From Pararge aegeria (lineage: Eukaryota > Arthropoda > Insecta > Lepidoptera > Nymphalidae), in assembly GCF_905163445.1 (NCBI RefSeq), contig NC_053202.1, positions 6,076,001 to 6,140,000 of the forward strand: a stretch of 64,000 nucleotides of DNA. The letters run 5' to 3'. The notes beneath the pieces are model-generated. The model was not told the DNA's origin, did no database searches, and was given only the letters and a program-made list of their open reading frames with translations. Made by a program: the position numbers and the translations under genes. Positions 11,516 to 21,510 of this stretch are shown here, piece after piece. The stretch's first letter is position 1, and each line of letters begins with the position of its first letter.

Positions 11516-12324
11516 AGTTTCCAAGCTTCAAATGTATAACAGACAACAACGAATATAAAAAAAAAAAAACAAGGATATACATTATTCGAACTCACGTCAG
11601 TTTAAAAAAAAAAACAAAACGACTAGATAACAATTTATTTGACTTTTATCAATTTATATTTCTATTATGTAAAAATTGTTTAGTATCGATATATCTGTAT
11701 CGGCGTCTAAACGGCGAAAGAGATTTGTCATAACTGCTATCTGACAAACGATATTGAGACTTTAAACCAGTGCTTCCCAAAATTTGGAATATTATTTGCC
11801 AATATTTCCATATCAAATCTACGAATTTTCGCGTTTATAAAAACTAAGATGTTTCACTTATTGCAAGAAAAATATGTCGCTACTATTTAAAGTTATTTAA
11901 AGTGCGGTTATTTATGCGTGATATCATTCGGAAATCCGTTTGGACACTTCGCGCCTCTCGTTACTTGGTAACTGGTTAACGAAAACGTGTTCGTATAAAA
12001 ACCGCAACATGGGCGTACCTAGGGGGTAAGAGGAGGGTAGCGGCCCCCTCTGGACATCTCACAGGAAATGTATGAAATCTCTTAAAAAATGTATGACGGC
12101 TAAGATGGAGCAAAAAATACAGTTTTGGCTTAAAACGGCCGCGGACGATCAGGTTTAATAAAAACTCACTTGCCATACACTTGCCTATACCAGAACCATG
12201 AACCGCAACACAAAATAAAGTCTGATGATTTTATATCCCCACAACATCCGTACATTTTTGCCACGATTTTTTTCCACAATTCAATATGTGTGTCTCATGC
12301 TATATATATAGATGCACGCATTTA
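11516..12324. other. Spacer with unclassified GC-rich repeat piece
   Basis: Mostly AT-rich. At 11768-11785 CCAGTGCTTCCCAAAATTTG resembles a hAT-type terminus, but I cannot find its partner. At 12008-12070 a GC-rich stretch (GGGCGTACCTAGGGGG through GCGGCCCCCTCTGGACATC) looks like part of a dispersed element; GCGGCCCCTCT recurs at 12671-12681. The minus-strand 66-codon frame at 11976-12176 has no recognisable motif. Confidence 0.35.
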
Positions 12325-12759
12325 CTATTTTAATTCGCGCGGTAAAAAATCTGTGGTCTGATGTGTGTGTATGGTTTGAAGTCGCGCAAATGTATAAATA
12401 TTTCCTTCGCTCCCAAGAAAGTAACCAAAAACGTATTTGTTAGGCAATAGGATATACGCGGAATATAAATCGCGAGAGTGAAAATCGCGCGGAAGTTTTT
12501 TGGTAGTTCGCTCTAACAAAAAATTTGCTCGGGTTCCAATGTCCTTCGATTTCAAAGTTGAGAGCCTCTGTCTCAGACTAATAATATCGAGAATGTTGTT
12601 GGAGATAGGATGCTGCGTGAGACATCTTTGTGATTTACGTGTAGAATTGTGGAAAATTCGCACGATCTCTAGCGGCCCCTCTATGTAATGCGCTTTTACT
12701 TTCGAGTGTGTTTTTTCGGCACATTTGTCACGGCAAACAAACATGATTGAATTTTGCAA
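12325..12759 (-). other. Unrecognised 144-codon open frame
   Basis: Among the longest open frames in the window without obvious low complexity. It starts with an ATG and runs 144 codons. I recognise no domain. The protein is basic, with a short Cys-containing start (FVCRDKCAEK) and a histidine-rich end. No splice sites, promoter or neighbouring exon support it, and the GC-rich GCGGCCCCTCT motif inside it also occurs at 12042-12052, suggesting a repeat. It could be a remnant of an unknown transposon, an exon, or chance. I lean to non-coding. Confidence 0.2.
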
Positions 12760-12827
12760 ACATTGCTCTATGAGAAAGTTTATTTATTTAATACCTACTC
12801 GTATTATAAATACGATATGGTTTTTTT

Positions 12828-13200
12828 TTTATTTATTAAACGATAGGCCGCCCGTTACAATCATGCCCGTTAAAAAGCAATGATGAGGTCTAGGTTGGAG
12901 CACGCTTGCCTAGAAAACGCTTATTCACTCTAGCCTTGAAGGTACTCAAATTATACGTGGCAGGAAACACAGTTGCCGGGAGCAGTAAGCATCTTAGCGG
13001 TACGTATCAGAAACGTGGATAAAAACGTTTCGTGCGTGTTGATGGAATATCAACCACATAAGGATCCCACCGCTCACGGTGTCTCGCTGTTCTTTGGTAG
13101 AACGGGGAAGGAGGAACAAGATTATGAAGTTCCTGAACACACTTACCGAAGTATATCCGGTAATATTGTAACTTATGTACGACACGACAGCTACCTCTTT
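12828..13200 (+). repeat. Repeat-7 copy
   Basis: Begins after a T-rich run and contains AGCCTTGAAGGTACTCAAAT, then CGGTACGTATCAGAAACG, and ends near GAGGAACAAGATTATGAAG and TTCCTGAACACACTTACCG. The same order of blocks is found at 53200-53460. The 134-codon plus frame at 12973-13377 runs through the repeat into unique sequence; its translation matches no family I know, so I do not call a gene. Confidence 0.6.
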
Positions 13201-13540
13201 TCTAATCATACAATTTTATTATTACTCAGTTTTATACTTTTACAGTGGTCATCGTTCATTCATAAAGTTTTGTTCATAAATCATATTTCAATTTCAATTT
13301 CATTAAGAACGTTTGACTTCGAATTTCTGGTTTCTGGGGTTTTTCCTCGGTTGGATCAAAAATCATTTTCGGCTTAATTAACGATCAAAATCGTAAATAA
13401 TCTATGAAATCCAAATCTTAGATCCTAACTTTCTGTTTGACAAGTGACATCATCCGTTGTAAGCGGTGAAATGAATATGATTTTCTTAAACAGCCTCTGG
13501 TTTATATTTGTTGCTAGGTCGCAGGCGGCGAGTGTAGATC
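13201..13540. other. Spacer, no feature recognised
   Basis: AT-rich sequence between Repeat-7 and the tandem array that follows. No motif or gene is visible. Confidence 0.4.
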
Positions 13541-14400
13541 AGCGTATAGCAAATATGACAAAGGTTACTCAGCTAAATTGTGTAGTATTCATAGCATATA
13601 TTGAGGATGCAACACAAAATAATGTCCAAATTACTTGGCAAAAAAGAAAACACAATCAATTCCAGAAGCTAAATAGTGTAATGTCCATAGTAAGTATCGA
13701 GGAGGCTAGTGGTTACTTGGCAAAATAGAAAACAGAACCAATTTCAGAAGCTAAATTGTGTACAGTTCATAGCAAATATCGACGAGGCTAGTGGTTACTT
13801 GGCAAAATAGAAAACAGAACAGATTTAAGAAGCTAGATTGTGTAGAGTTCTTAGGAAATATTGAGTAGGCTAGTGGGTAATGGAATAGTCAAACGATGAA
13901 TAGGAAATCAATTCGTAGCAAATAATGAGATGGCTGATGAATGACGTTTTAGTGCAGCGCTAACTTGGGAAAAAAAAAATTTGAAGCAAAATCCAATACC
14001 TACATTGTGTAGAGTCTAGCGCGCAGGGATTAGCGAGTAGCAAACATTTAGATGGCTGGTGAGTAACGTTTTAGTGAAGCGCTAACTTGGCAAAAGAGAA
14101 AAAATATTTGATACAAAATTCAATAGCTTTATTGTTCAGAAATCAGCGCACAGCAGGAATCAGTGACTAGCAAATATAGTGTCTGGTGAGTGACTTACTC
14201 GTAATAAAGTCAAGCATCTGTTGGCAAAGAAAAAAAAGTCAAGCAAAATCCAATTGGTATATTGCGTAGAGTTCGTTGCGCAGCACGTATTAGCAAATAT
14301 CAAGGAAGCTGGAGCTAAACGATAAGTTGGCACAAAAAAAAAAACAAAGAAAAATCCAATAGCTTAAAACAAGGCATCCGCAACTAGCAAATAAAACTAT
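13541..14400. repeat. Diverged tandem array (82-bp then 106-134-bp units)
   Basis: TTACTTGGCA recurs at 13631, 13713 and 13795, exactly 82 bases apart, each followed by an AGAAAACA(G/C)AA block and preceded by a GCTAAATTGTGTA-type block. About four such units occupy 13560-13870. From about 13900 the unit lengthens: ACGTTTTAGTG(C/A)AGCGCTAAC lies at 13944 and 14066 (122 apart), and further TTGGCA-anchored units follow at about 14221 and 14327. Copies share AGCAAA(T)-type and AAATCCAAT blocks and are well diverged, so the array is old. The 94-codon frame at 13444-13728 is a by-product of the repeat. Confidence 0.85.
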
Positions 14401-14867
14401 TGCGATAGTTTTATTCAGTTAAAAGTCTATAAGTCTCAATTGAGAGTTACGTAAGTGTGTCGATAAATAAATCTCCCCAGAAGTTAATAGCGGCTCCGGG
14501 CAGGACGTGCGGGCATCTATTGCAACCATAAATACAAACAATTGAGCTGGATTACAGTTCATGCGGTCACTCCACTACGTTTAATATACCGGTAGGAACG
14601 GAGCATGCATATTAAGCTGAGCTTGTAGATTCCTTGTTGTATTGTTTTTAATGGACGTGTTTGACGCGGTGCGGGCATCTTGTATCTATGAATGACTCTA
14701 GACTTCCTAAGGCCGTATTCTACTCAGAACGCAAGAAAGAAAAGCGAAGATCTGGTGGTCTTGCTTTCGCGCTACAGGGATGTTACAAGCGCCACCTAAC
14801 AGAGGCTTGTGTGGCACAACTCTGTCAATAAGGCCGTTAAGACCTTTGAAGACCTCGACACGAAACA
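14401..14867. other. No recognisable gene
   Basis: Moderately GC-containing spacer. TAGCGGCTCCGGGCAGGACG (14488-14507) vaguely resembles sequence near 57370, but I cannot define a family. From about 14720 on, the sequence may be decayed upstream sequence of the LINE remnant that follows. Confidence 0.35.
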
Positions 14868-15190
14868 GAAATAGTCAATAGACTCCAATGTTTGGAACAC
14901 CGTCGCAAAGTTGCCTGTCTTACGGTGTTCTACAAAATATATTTCGGAGAGTGTGCTCAGAAACTATTCAATTTGGTTCCTTCTTCACTTTTCTACCATC
15001 ACACTGCAAGGCATCTTAAGGATCTGCACTCGTACAAAGTGTTTTGCTTCCTCGTTCGCACCGCAAAGATCTGGAACGCCCTTCCGGCTTCCGTTTTCTC
15101 CGAAACCTATAATTTGGGTTCCTTTTAGTCAAGAGTGAATTGGCATCTCTTAGGTAAGCGAGCTCCACCTTAGGCCGCATCATTACTTAT
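14868..15190 (+). pseudogene. LINE ORF2 C-terminal remnant (jockey/CR1 group)
   Basis: About 85 codons of the C-terminal tail found after the reverse transcriptase domain in jockey/CR1-group LINEs. The frame from 14868 to 15129 reads LEHRRKVACLTVFYKIYFGE, then FNLVPSS, and later VRTAKIWNALPASVF and YNLGSF, followed by a stop. This LEHRR...FYKIYFGE...RTAKIWNALP...NLGSF order is characteristic. The N-terminal endonuclease, RT palm and most of ORF2 are absent, so the copy is 5'-truncated. After the stop, CCACCTTAGGCCGCATCATT looks like the start of the element's 3' tail. Confidence 0.75.
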
Positions 15191-15803
15191 TTTCGTCTAT
15201 AGATTTAAAATAAAAAGAAGACCCCAAACGCCCAAAACAAAAACCCAGCCGAGGTTTTCCTATACCTACACATACAATACAGCCGGCAGCTATACACTGT
15301 GCGCCATCCAACCGGATTTTTAACGTCGTCCTGTTGTCTAAACCTGTAAAATTTCGCCATGATCGGTGCAGTTGATAGGTGATTTATTCGTACGTCCTAA
15401 CTTCAAGGCTGGTGAGTAAACCTATTTCTGATGCCTGGATGTAGTAGGAAAACAAAAAGAAAATAACGTAAGTAAAAGGTGGCGGTCTAAACGTCTTGTT
15501 GTCTTGTAATCAGCTATAGCAAAGCGTGGCAGAGCGTATAGCGATATTCTTTTTAAATGTTACTTTTAAGTCAGTAGTTTTTTTTTTCATTTTACGATTA
15601 GGCTGCATCATAACTTGCCAGTGTCATTGTAGTCAAGAGCTAAATTTTGGGTACAGGAAAACAGCAATATCGCCTGGTGATGATGCGGTCTAAAATAGTA
15701 GTAGGCTTACCTGTTAAGGGTACGGCAATTATATTAAACCCATACCCTGGTACATACGGTGGTAACTAGTCATCGATGAAGCTCGCCAGGCTTTTTATTT
15801 TAA
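15191..15803. repeat. Spacer with reversed LINE tail and SINE-3 fragments
   Basis: At 15597-15650 the stretch with TTAGGCTGCATCATAACTTG resembles the tail next to the LINE at 15166. At 15675-15785 a SINE-3 fragment is recognisable by GATGATGCGGTCTAA, ACCTGTTAAGGGTACGGC and GGTGGTAACTAGTCATCG. The rest holds nothing I recognise. Confidence 0.45.
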
Positions 15804-16029
15804 AAAAATATTTGGGAAAGTGTGCAAGTGTTCTTCACGGGACGTGCCCAAAAGGCGTCGTACACGGGAGGCACCGGTGCGTTCTTAGGAGATCCCGGAG
15901 CCTCCCTTCATGTGCTGAGGCCGGCAACCGAGGGGGTTTTAGTGGGTAGAAATCCCACATAACCCAATTATTTACAATTCGGGTATCTCGTAATCAGGAG
16001 ATTTCCCCCCGTCAAAAAAAAAAAAAAAA
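15804..16029 (+). mobile_element. Poly(A)-tailed LINE 3' end with 15-bp target duplication
   Basis: A 226-bp insertion ending in a run of 16 A at 16014-16029. It is flanked by a perfect 15-bp direct repeat, GGCTTTTTATTTTAA, at 15789-15803 and 16030-16044. This is the signature of target-primed reverse transcription. The body is GC-rich (GGAGGCACCGGTGCG, GCCGGCAACCGAGGGGG) and ends GGAGATTTCCCCCCGTC before the A run; it looks like the 3' untranslated end of a non-LTR element, severely 5'-truncated. No coding sequence. The intact duplication suggests a fairly recent insertion. Confidence 0.85.
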
Positions 16030-16044
16030 GGCTTTTTATTTTAA

Positions 16045-16705
16045 CAGAATTAACATTAAATTTATACTATTATGACCCGGTTTATTCTGTTAAATATACC
16101 GATTCGAGCGAATACCTCCGATCAGTTTGATGAAATTTAAATGGTACCAATTTAAATTTGGTTCGGTAGTTTTAAAGAAATTACAAAAAACACGAATTTC
16201 GAGAGCGAGATATTGAATTCCATTCGGCATTTCATTAAAACTGGTTTTATTGTTTTATTATTATAATACAAATAACGTTTCCGTCTGTAGTTAGGAAATT
16301 GAGGCTGTCCAACCCGGAACATGCCCACGTTAAGTGGTTTTATTCATACCAACTTATGATAATAATATTTAAAACCCGCCAACCCAAATTAGACGAGCGT
16401 GATGGTTCCACGCTATAAATGTCTCCTATGGTAGAAGAGGTCTGAGCCCATTATTATGATGCATATTGCATATTTCAATTAGGCTGAGGTAGTACATGTA
16501 CAGAAAATTTTCCAACATCAAGTCTGACTGGTTGTGGTGTCTCTACCACAGGTTAGGAGAGCACACTAATATTACTACTCATACTACTACTACTACTGCT
16601 ACTACTACTACTTAAAACGCTATACAAAAATCTGCTCGTTTATGTCAAAGCATTATTCATTTAACTCTTATTATGCGGTTGTTTTTTAGTTCCAATAATT
16701 ACATA
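16045..16705. repeat. Spacer with retroposon fragment and ACT microsatellite
   Basis: At 16376-16460 the CGCCAACCCAAATTAGACG to AGGTCTGAGCCCATTAT stretch looks like a decayed RTE/SINE tail. At 16571-16612 there is an impure (ACT)n microsatellite. Otherwise no feature. Confidence 0.4.
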
Positions 16706-16719
16706 ACTTAAATTGTTTT

Positions 16720-16900
16720 GATAACCTCCTTTGCGCAGTGGACAGCGCTGTGAAGGTTGTGTGTATAGATAAAATAAGTAGAAGGTCCCAGGTTATATAA
16801 AATTCCAATTGTATAAAGTGGCTCGACTCGGGGATTGAACCCAGCACCTCCTGTTCTGCAGTCAAACCTGCTCACCGCTAGATAAACGAGGCAGTTTTCA
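16720..16900. repeat. Two tRNA-like SINE heads facing each other
   Basis: On the plus strand 16726-16798 reads as a tRNA-like head (TTTGCGCAGTGGACAGCGC, then AAGGTCCCAGGTT). On the minus strand 16895-16826 reads as another (TTATCTAGCGGTGAGCAGG, then box B GGGTTCAATCCCC). The two heads face each other within 180 bases, suggesting an inverted pair of related SINE fragments. Neither folds as a complete tRNA: the acceptor ends do not pair over seven bases, so I do not call tRNA genes. The 70-codon minus frame across them is incidental. Confidence 0.55.
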
Positions 16901-17790
16901 GAACAATATAATGTTAACAATAGGGCCTTGTAACGAAACCTTTGAAGGCACTGAAACTTTTAATAGGCAATATCTCCTTAAAGGAATTCCAGAAGTGACA
17001 AAGTGGCCGCTGCCCTTATTTTAGATTAAACCAAAAAAGGATATCCATCAAAAATATATTAGGGCAGTGACGTAGCCCTAAAACTAACAGTTTAGGAAGA
17101 ATTCATTAATTATTATTCATCACGTAGACTGGATTGTTAAACGAGTTATCCTAAATGAAGTGCAATTAAACCGAAATTTTCCCTAAGAGTCCATTGAATT
17201 ATTACGCAAGAGGTTTAAGGGTAAAGAGGTGTTGTGGGGGTCTAATGCCCCTTTTCACTTAAGCTAGGAAAAGCTTAAATCGGATGCCTTATGATTTTGG
17301 TGATGTGTAAAGAGAAAAAACGTTCTATCCACTCTTAGCTGGTAACTAACGATGTTAGACGCCATCTATACTTACGACACCGATTCGGCGGTCTCCTAAT
17401 CTGACACATGGTAGAAGAAAAATATACATTTTCTTTTTTTAAATAACTTTGAAACCATACTAAAAAATTTAAATATGAGAATACAAACACAGAATACCCC
17501 ACCTTGCGGCAAGAACTATAAACAAGTTAGGTTATATTGTGAAAATCGATTGGTGAAAGGTAAATGTATGCCTAAGAATCTTTTTTGATTAGCGTTACTT
17601 ACTGGCATTTCCTCTGGGAAAAATAGCTCTTATTTTGTTTTCTTTCAAAGGAAATGTGCCGTTTAACACGTACGAGTTTATTAACTTATACAAATATATC
17701 AACTACGAACTGATGCGTGTTTATCGGCGTTCACGAGATATTCCTTTTTTCTTTTCCTATAGTAATAATTGGCTCAAGCAGTTTGCCAAC
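16901..17790. other. No recognisable feature
   Basis: AT-rich spacer without a named repeat, long frame or motif. Confidence 0.4.
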
Positions 17791-17930
17791 ATGATGTCGC
17801 CGGTTTAGGTGTTAAAACCCTTGTTACGTGCACATGGGTTTTACATTACACCTGCAATTCAGCCTTTTGGACCGGAAAAACATGGCGGTAGAAGAGCCAA
17901 ATGAGCTCTGCCACAAAAACCTCAATTGTT
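17791..17930 (+). repeat. Repeat-8 fragment
   Basis: GCCAACATGATGTCGCCG, TTACACCTGCAATTCAGCC and CATGGCGGTAGAAGAGCC are decayed blocks of Repeat-8, better preserved at 21905-22135 and 27130-27310. Confidence 0.5.
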
Positions 17931-18145
17931 CCTAATACCTATTTGTTTATTACAGCGATATGCCTTGCATGACTGCATCCTCCTTTAGGATCGTTTTGTA
18001 GTGGTGTACGCTGTGGTCTTCTAAGTAGATTGTCCTGGTTCGTGACTAGGACCATCGACAAAGACCCGCTTATTTGTTAGCTGAGCGATTTGAAATAAGG
18101 TAGGATGCTACTAAATCAAAGTAAATAAAATGTTAATAACGTATA

Positions 18146-18350
18146 CAGGGGTTGCCAACCTTTTTAAAGCCAAGTCGCTTTTGCAAGTTATTCTTAATTT
18201 GCAAAAGCGCCATGGCTATGAAATCGGCGCGCCGACCTTGCTAGTTAAAATAGATAGGTACTTGTTATTAGGCAGATAGGCGTAAAAAATATATCATCCT
18301 CATTATGAAACTAATAAAACCATAATAAATAATTAATGTTAACAAACCAT
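18146..18350 (+). mobile_element. hAT-like element end (left-facing copy)
   Basis: Starts CAGGGGTTGCCAACCTTTTT, a typical hAT terminus. About 200 bases inward (TAGATAGGTA..., GATAGGCGTAAAA, CATCCTCATTATGA, CTAATAAAAC) match, on the opposite strand, the terminus at about 22545-22746. The similarity runs well past a normal short terminal inverted repeat. No matching 8-bp duplication flanks the pair (AACGTATA versus ACATAGGC), so they may be two separate truncated copies rather than the two ends of one 4.6-kb element. No transposase frame lies between them. Confidence 0.6.
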
Positions 18351-18504
18351 TCAACAAAAGATTTAGGAAGAATAAAACTACAAGCCTTGATTTTATGAAG
18401 TACAGACGGAGGGCCTTGCGTTGCTGTGTACCTCTATATTTAAACGGCGTCTGATAGTTATTTACAGCGAAAGAAAATTATGTTTTTCTTGACAATATTT
18501 CTGA

Positions 18505-18781
18505 CTCAGAATTAAGAACTATATGTTCTTAACCGTGCAACGTTTAAGCATCAAACACGAAGCGTTTCTAGAACGCCTGTTTCATTCCATTCAGCAGTTG
18601 ACAGTAATTATTTTACCTCTATTGTTCTAAACGTTTACTATAAATTGGGAAAATGAAAAAAAAATTGTGAGCTAGCAACATTCCGTGGGGCGAACAGTCT
18701 TTCGAAGCAGAGCTTTTTCACTGTTTTTGGACACAATGCAATAATGGCTCGATGAGGGTTCAGTATCTTCTTAATTCTATG
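18505..18781 (+). mobile_element. MITE-2 copy
   Basis: Ends CTCAGAATTAAGAAC and TTCTTAATTCTATG are inverted; the middle has GTTGACAGTAATTATTTTAC and near the right end GGACACAATGCAATAATGG, as in the 11064 copy. The flanks (ATTTCTGA / ATTTCGAT) are a poor 8-bp match, so this is an old insertion. Non-coding. Confidence 0.65.
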
Positions 18782-19135
18782 ATTTCGATCCATTGTTATC
18801 CGCTCTATGGGTGCAAAATGCCTAAAGGGTACAGAGATTTTTTTATCAGGTCACCCAATAATTGTATAAACCAAGGGCTGGGAGACCAGTAGTCGTTCTA
18901 CTACTACGAGACGAAAGCGGCAGTTCGATTTAGTAGCAACATTTAACACAAAGTTTTTAGTTTGGACAATTTAATTTTCCGGATTTCGTGTGCATCCGAC
19001 GTGAACGAGAAAAAGTTTGCAACTGAAATATTGTCTATGCTCTGTGGATTTCAACATTTTTGTTTGCAACCTACTTGAACAGTGTTTGTTGGGTACCGTA
19101 TCCAAATAAGGAAACTTTATATTTTTTTTTAATTC
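18782..19135. other. No recognisable feature
   Basis: Unique AT-rich spacer between MITE-2 and SINE-3; no motif or gene is visible. Confidence 0.4.
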
Positions 19136-19475
19136 TACTACATGTAAGGCAGTGACTGCAATCTTACCTGATAAATGATGAATGATGATGCAGTGAAGGA
19201 AGGCGGCACGTATTTGTCGGTAGTGGTGCTAGCCGCGGCCAAAGCCTCCCCCCAGAATAGACCAGAGGAAATTCGGAATTTATTAATATTCGAATTGCCC
19301 CGCGGGGACACGAACCTAGCGTGCAGGGTGATTTCGTATCTCACAATAGCTGCGACTATATGTCAAATATTTTTTTTTTTTTTATATGCAAGAACCGAAC
19401 TAGAACCCTACCCAGGAATCGAATCCAGGACCTTGTGTTACCGTGTCATACATGTTAAACAAACGACCAACAATG
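19136..19475 (+). repeat. SINE-3 copy plus second SINE fragment
   Basis: 19150-19345 carries the SINE-3 blocks GTGACTGCAATCTTACCTG, GATGATGCAG, TTGTCGGTAGTGGTGCTAGC and GGACACGAACCTAGCG (reverse box B-like). A T run at 19369-19381 is followed by AGGAATCGAATCCAGGACC, a second SINE fragment. The 160-codon plus frame at 19175-19657 runs through both repeats and is not credible as a gene. Confidence 0.6.
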
Positions 19476-19735
19476 CAGTGAGAAGCAAGACCAAAAGATT
19501 AGTTACATTCAATACAGGCAGCAATTTTTCAAGCACAATTTATGGACGACCTCAAATAATATATTATATTGAAAGAATATGCCGGGAAGTGGAAATAGAA
19601 TCTAAATTGGTTTTGTATGATTCTAAAACAACATTTCAAGACGCATCTGAAAACTAGATATTGGATTGTGAATGAATTATTACCTCCTAGAATGTTTAAA
19701 TTATATTGTTGAATAGAAGCAGGCATTACTTTGCG
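19476..19735. other. No recognisable feature
   Basis: Spacer. It is open on the plus strand as the tail of a repeat-derived frame, but it carries no domain. Confidence 0.35.
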
Positions 19736-19910
19736 GAATTCCATCATCATCATCATCATCACTTCAACCAATTGAAGTCCACTGCTGGACATAGGTCTTT
19801 TGTAGGGCGGTCCAAAATCCAGCTGGTAACGGGTAGTAGCTTTGCCGGTGGGAAAGGACCAGCACTGCGATCACCAACCCGCATGCCAAGCGTGGTGATT
19901 ATTGGCATAA
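19736..19910 (-). repeat. RTE-tail fragment with (CAT)n
   Basis: The minus strand ends in (ATG)n at 19741-19761, preceded by AGCAGTGGACTTCAATTGG; this matches the 3' end of the RTE at 25129-25510 (TCCAGCAGTGGACG, then (ATG)n). Next to it, 19865-19910 contains GATCACCAACCCGCATGCC and AAGCGTGGTGATTATTGG, blocks of another retroposon tail. The His-run 70-codon frame is an artefact of the microsatellite. Confidence 0.6.
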
Positions 19911-20125
19911 CTTTGTAATGAGTTCCATGATATACCTACAATAAATATGATATAAAGCTTAATCCACGAAAAACAGACAAAAAACTGTACGGTGTAGTTT
20001 AAAATTTTATTTTCTTCAAACGTACTCTCTTCGCACGTTTCACTTAGATACCTGAGCTGAGATTGCAGTCATGGGTTAACTTATGGTGAATTTATTTATA
20101 AAATTATTAGAATAACAAAAAAAAG
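19911..20125. other. No recognisable feature
   Basis: Short AT-rich spacer before the Repeat-9 element. Confidence 0.4.
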
Positions 20126-20420
20126 ACGTGTGTGTACTTATGTACACGCGTTAGAAGTTATACTTTGGCGTAACAAGATAAAAATCTTTTAAAAATTTTT
20201 ATATTTCGCCTTATTCTACGTTTGTAGAAAAAACGACACTAACATTAGAAAAAGGTATTGTTTGAAAATTGAAAGTAAACTGTCAAAACTTTTTAGAAAA
20301 ACTAAAATGTTGACTATAGCTAACTTCATGGTGTCGGTTTTTTAGTAACGATGTGCGCGCGCATCGTAAAAAAATATGATAACCATATTTAACGCGCCAA
20401 AAGAAGTATAACTTCAAAAA
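20126..20420. mobile_element. Repeat-9 MITE with empty SINE-1 target site
   Basis: Terminal inverted repeat GAAGTTATACTTTGGCG on the left and CGCCAAAAGAAGTATAACTTC on the right. Just outside the left repeat lies GTGTACTTATGTACACG, itself a small palindrome. The second copy at 26017-26660 has the same outer palindrome but with a SINE-1 inserted after GTACTTA, so this copy shows the unoccupied site. Interior shared blocks include TGTGCGCGCGCATC. No coding capacity; superfamily uncertain. Confidence 0.7.
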
Positions 20421-20995
20421 CAGATAAATTGTAGCTCCACTGTAACTTCGAAATGGCTACCTGTTAATGTTACCTATTCGATTTATATGCTCCTTTAAAC
20501 ATTAAATCTGTCTGTCTGATTGCTCCGGCAATCAAACCTGCATAACTATTCCGATTTTAATTAATAAAGCCCTGTATAATTTGGAAGTAAGACATAAAAA
20601 TTGGCATAGGGTTTTTTGGGAACTTTTCCTTCTAGGTCATACTTTCATAAGGATTTTTTAGTAACTGTTCTTGTATATCAATTTTAATACTATAAATGCA
20701 TGGCTGTTTGTTTGCCATTCTTTCACGCAGCGATAATATGCTTCAAAAGTAGGCACATACACATGTGTTCTAGTTTAGGTTTCCAGCTCATATTTGTTCA
20801 AGTTTCTACTAAATTAAAGTCTAAACCGTAACATAAAAGCTGCACCCAGCTGTATAGAAGCGCGCAGCTGTAATTTATATGTAACAATAGAGAACGGTCA
20901 AGAGAATTCCACTGAACGTATGTTATTACTACTTCATCTTTAAACAGTTTTGTTTGGAAAATATTTTTGAAATACCCGGTTGGAGCGGTGATATC
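20421..20995. other. Spacer with Repeat-4-like fragment
   Basis: At about 20688-20770 ACTATAAATGCATGGCTG and ATTCTTTCACGCAGCG resemble the start of Repeat-4. No gene or other feature is visible. Confidence 0.4.
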
Positions 20996-21510
20996 CCAAT
21001 AGGAAGGACTTCGACTTTACTCTCAGGGGGGGGGGGGGGGGATCTAAGCACGCACCTCTCACCTTTCTTAGTTACGTGCGTTTTACGCAATTAAAATATC
21101 ACTTGCTTCAACAGTGTAGGAAAACATCGTGAGGAAACCCTGCATGCCTTCGAGTTCTACATATTGCTCTCAAAGGTGTGTGGAGTCTACCAATCCGCAC
21201 TGGGCCATCGTGGTGGAGAACGGCATTTACCCGTTTTATAATTTTTATTAGTTAATACCTACACTTGGAGGAATTCTCTGACGTAAAAAGGCATATACTA
21301 ATTTCGGCATCGATGGTAGGAGAGCCGTAGCTTAATTGGAAAACGCGCTTAGGCCGCGATTGCCAGAGAGTCGCAGGTTCAAATCCTGGCCGTTCCGAAA
21401 ATTTTTATATGCTTTTTAAATTTAAAAAATTGGCATTTACCCTTTCTCATTTTGGGAGGAGACCAGTGCCTTGTAGTGGGCCGGTAATGGTTTGATATGA
21501 TGAACCTTGT
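20996..21510 (+). repeat. SINE-2 copy split by a tRNA-like insertion, with poly-G expansion
   Basis: The left part (20996-21237) contains the head region, a pure run of G at about 21026-21041 where the consensus has a short G run, then GGAAAACATCGTGAGGAAAC and ACCAATCCGCACTGGGCC. The right part (21431-21510) continues TTCTCATTTTGGGAGGAGAC and ends GTTTGATATGATG. GGCATTTACCC occurs on both sides of the interruption (21223 and 21431) as the insertion's target duplication. Confidence 0.8.
21238..21430 (+). mobile_element. tRNA-like SINE inserted in SINE-2
   Basis: An insertion of roughly 190 bases bounded by the direct repeat GGCATTTACCC. At 21319-21397 it carries a tRNA-like segment with box A TAGCTTAATTGG and box B GGTTCAAATCC, the strongest tRNA similarity in the window. 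The ends (GAGAGCC and the CCGTTCC side) do not make a clean seven-pair acceptor stem, it lies in a repeat, and the downstream body is AT-rich, so I call a SINE head and not a tRNA gene. The 80 bases upstream of the head are unusual for a 5'-complete SINE. Confidence 0.6.

Noticed and set aside
12973..13377. 134-codon plus-strand gene
   Set aside because: The first two thirds are the dispersed Repeat-7, also found at 53200.
13541..14400. CRISPR-like reading of the regular 82-bp array
   Set aside because: The whole unit is repeated, with no unique spacers between constant repeats.
16826..16895. A minus-strand tRNA gene
   Set aside because: Box B is good, but no seven-pair acceptor stem is visible and a related inverted head sits beside it; SINE fragment is simpler.
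19175..19657. 160-codon plus-strand gene
   Set aside because: Runs through SINE-3, a T run and a second SINE fragment; no domain.
21319..21397. A functional tRNA gene
   Set aside because: Box A and B are good, but the acceptor ends do not pair properly and the segment lies in an inserted repeat with a target duplication.
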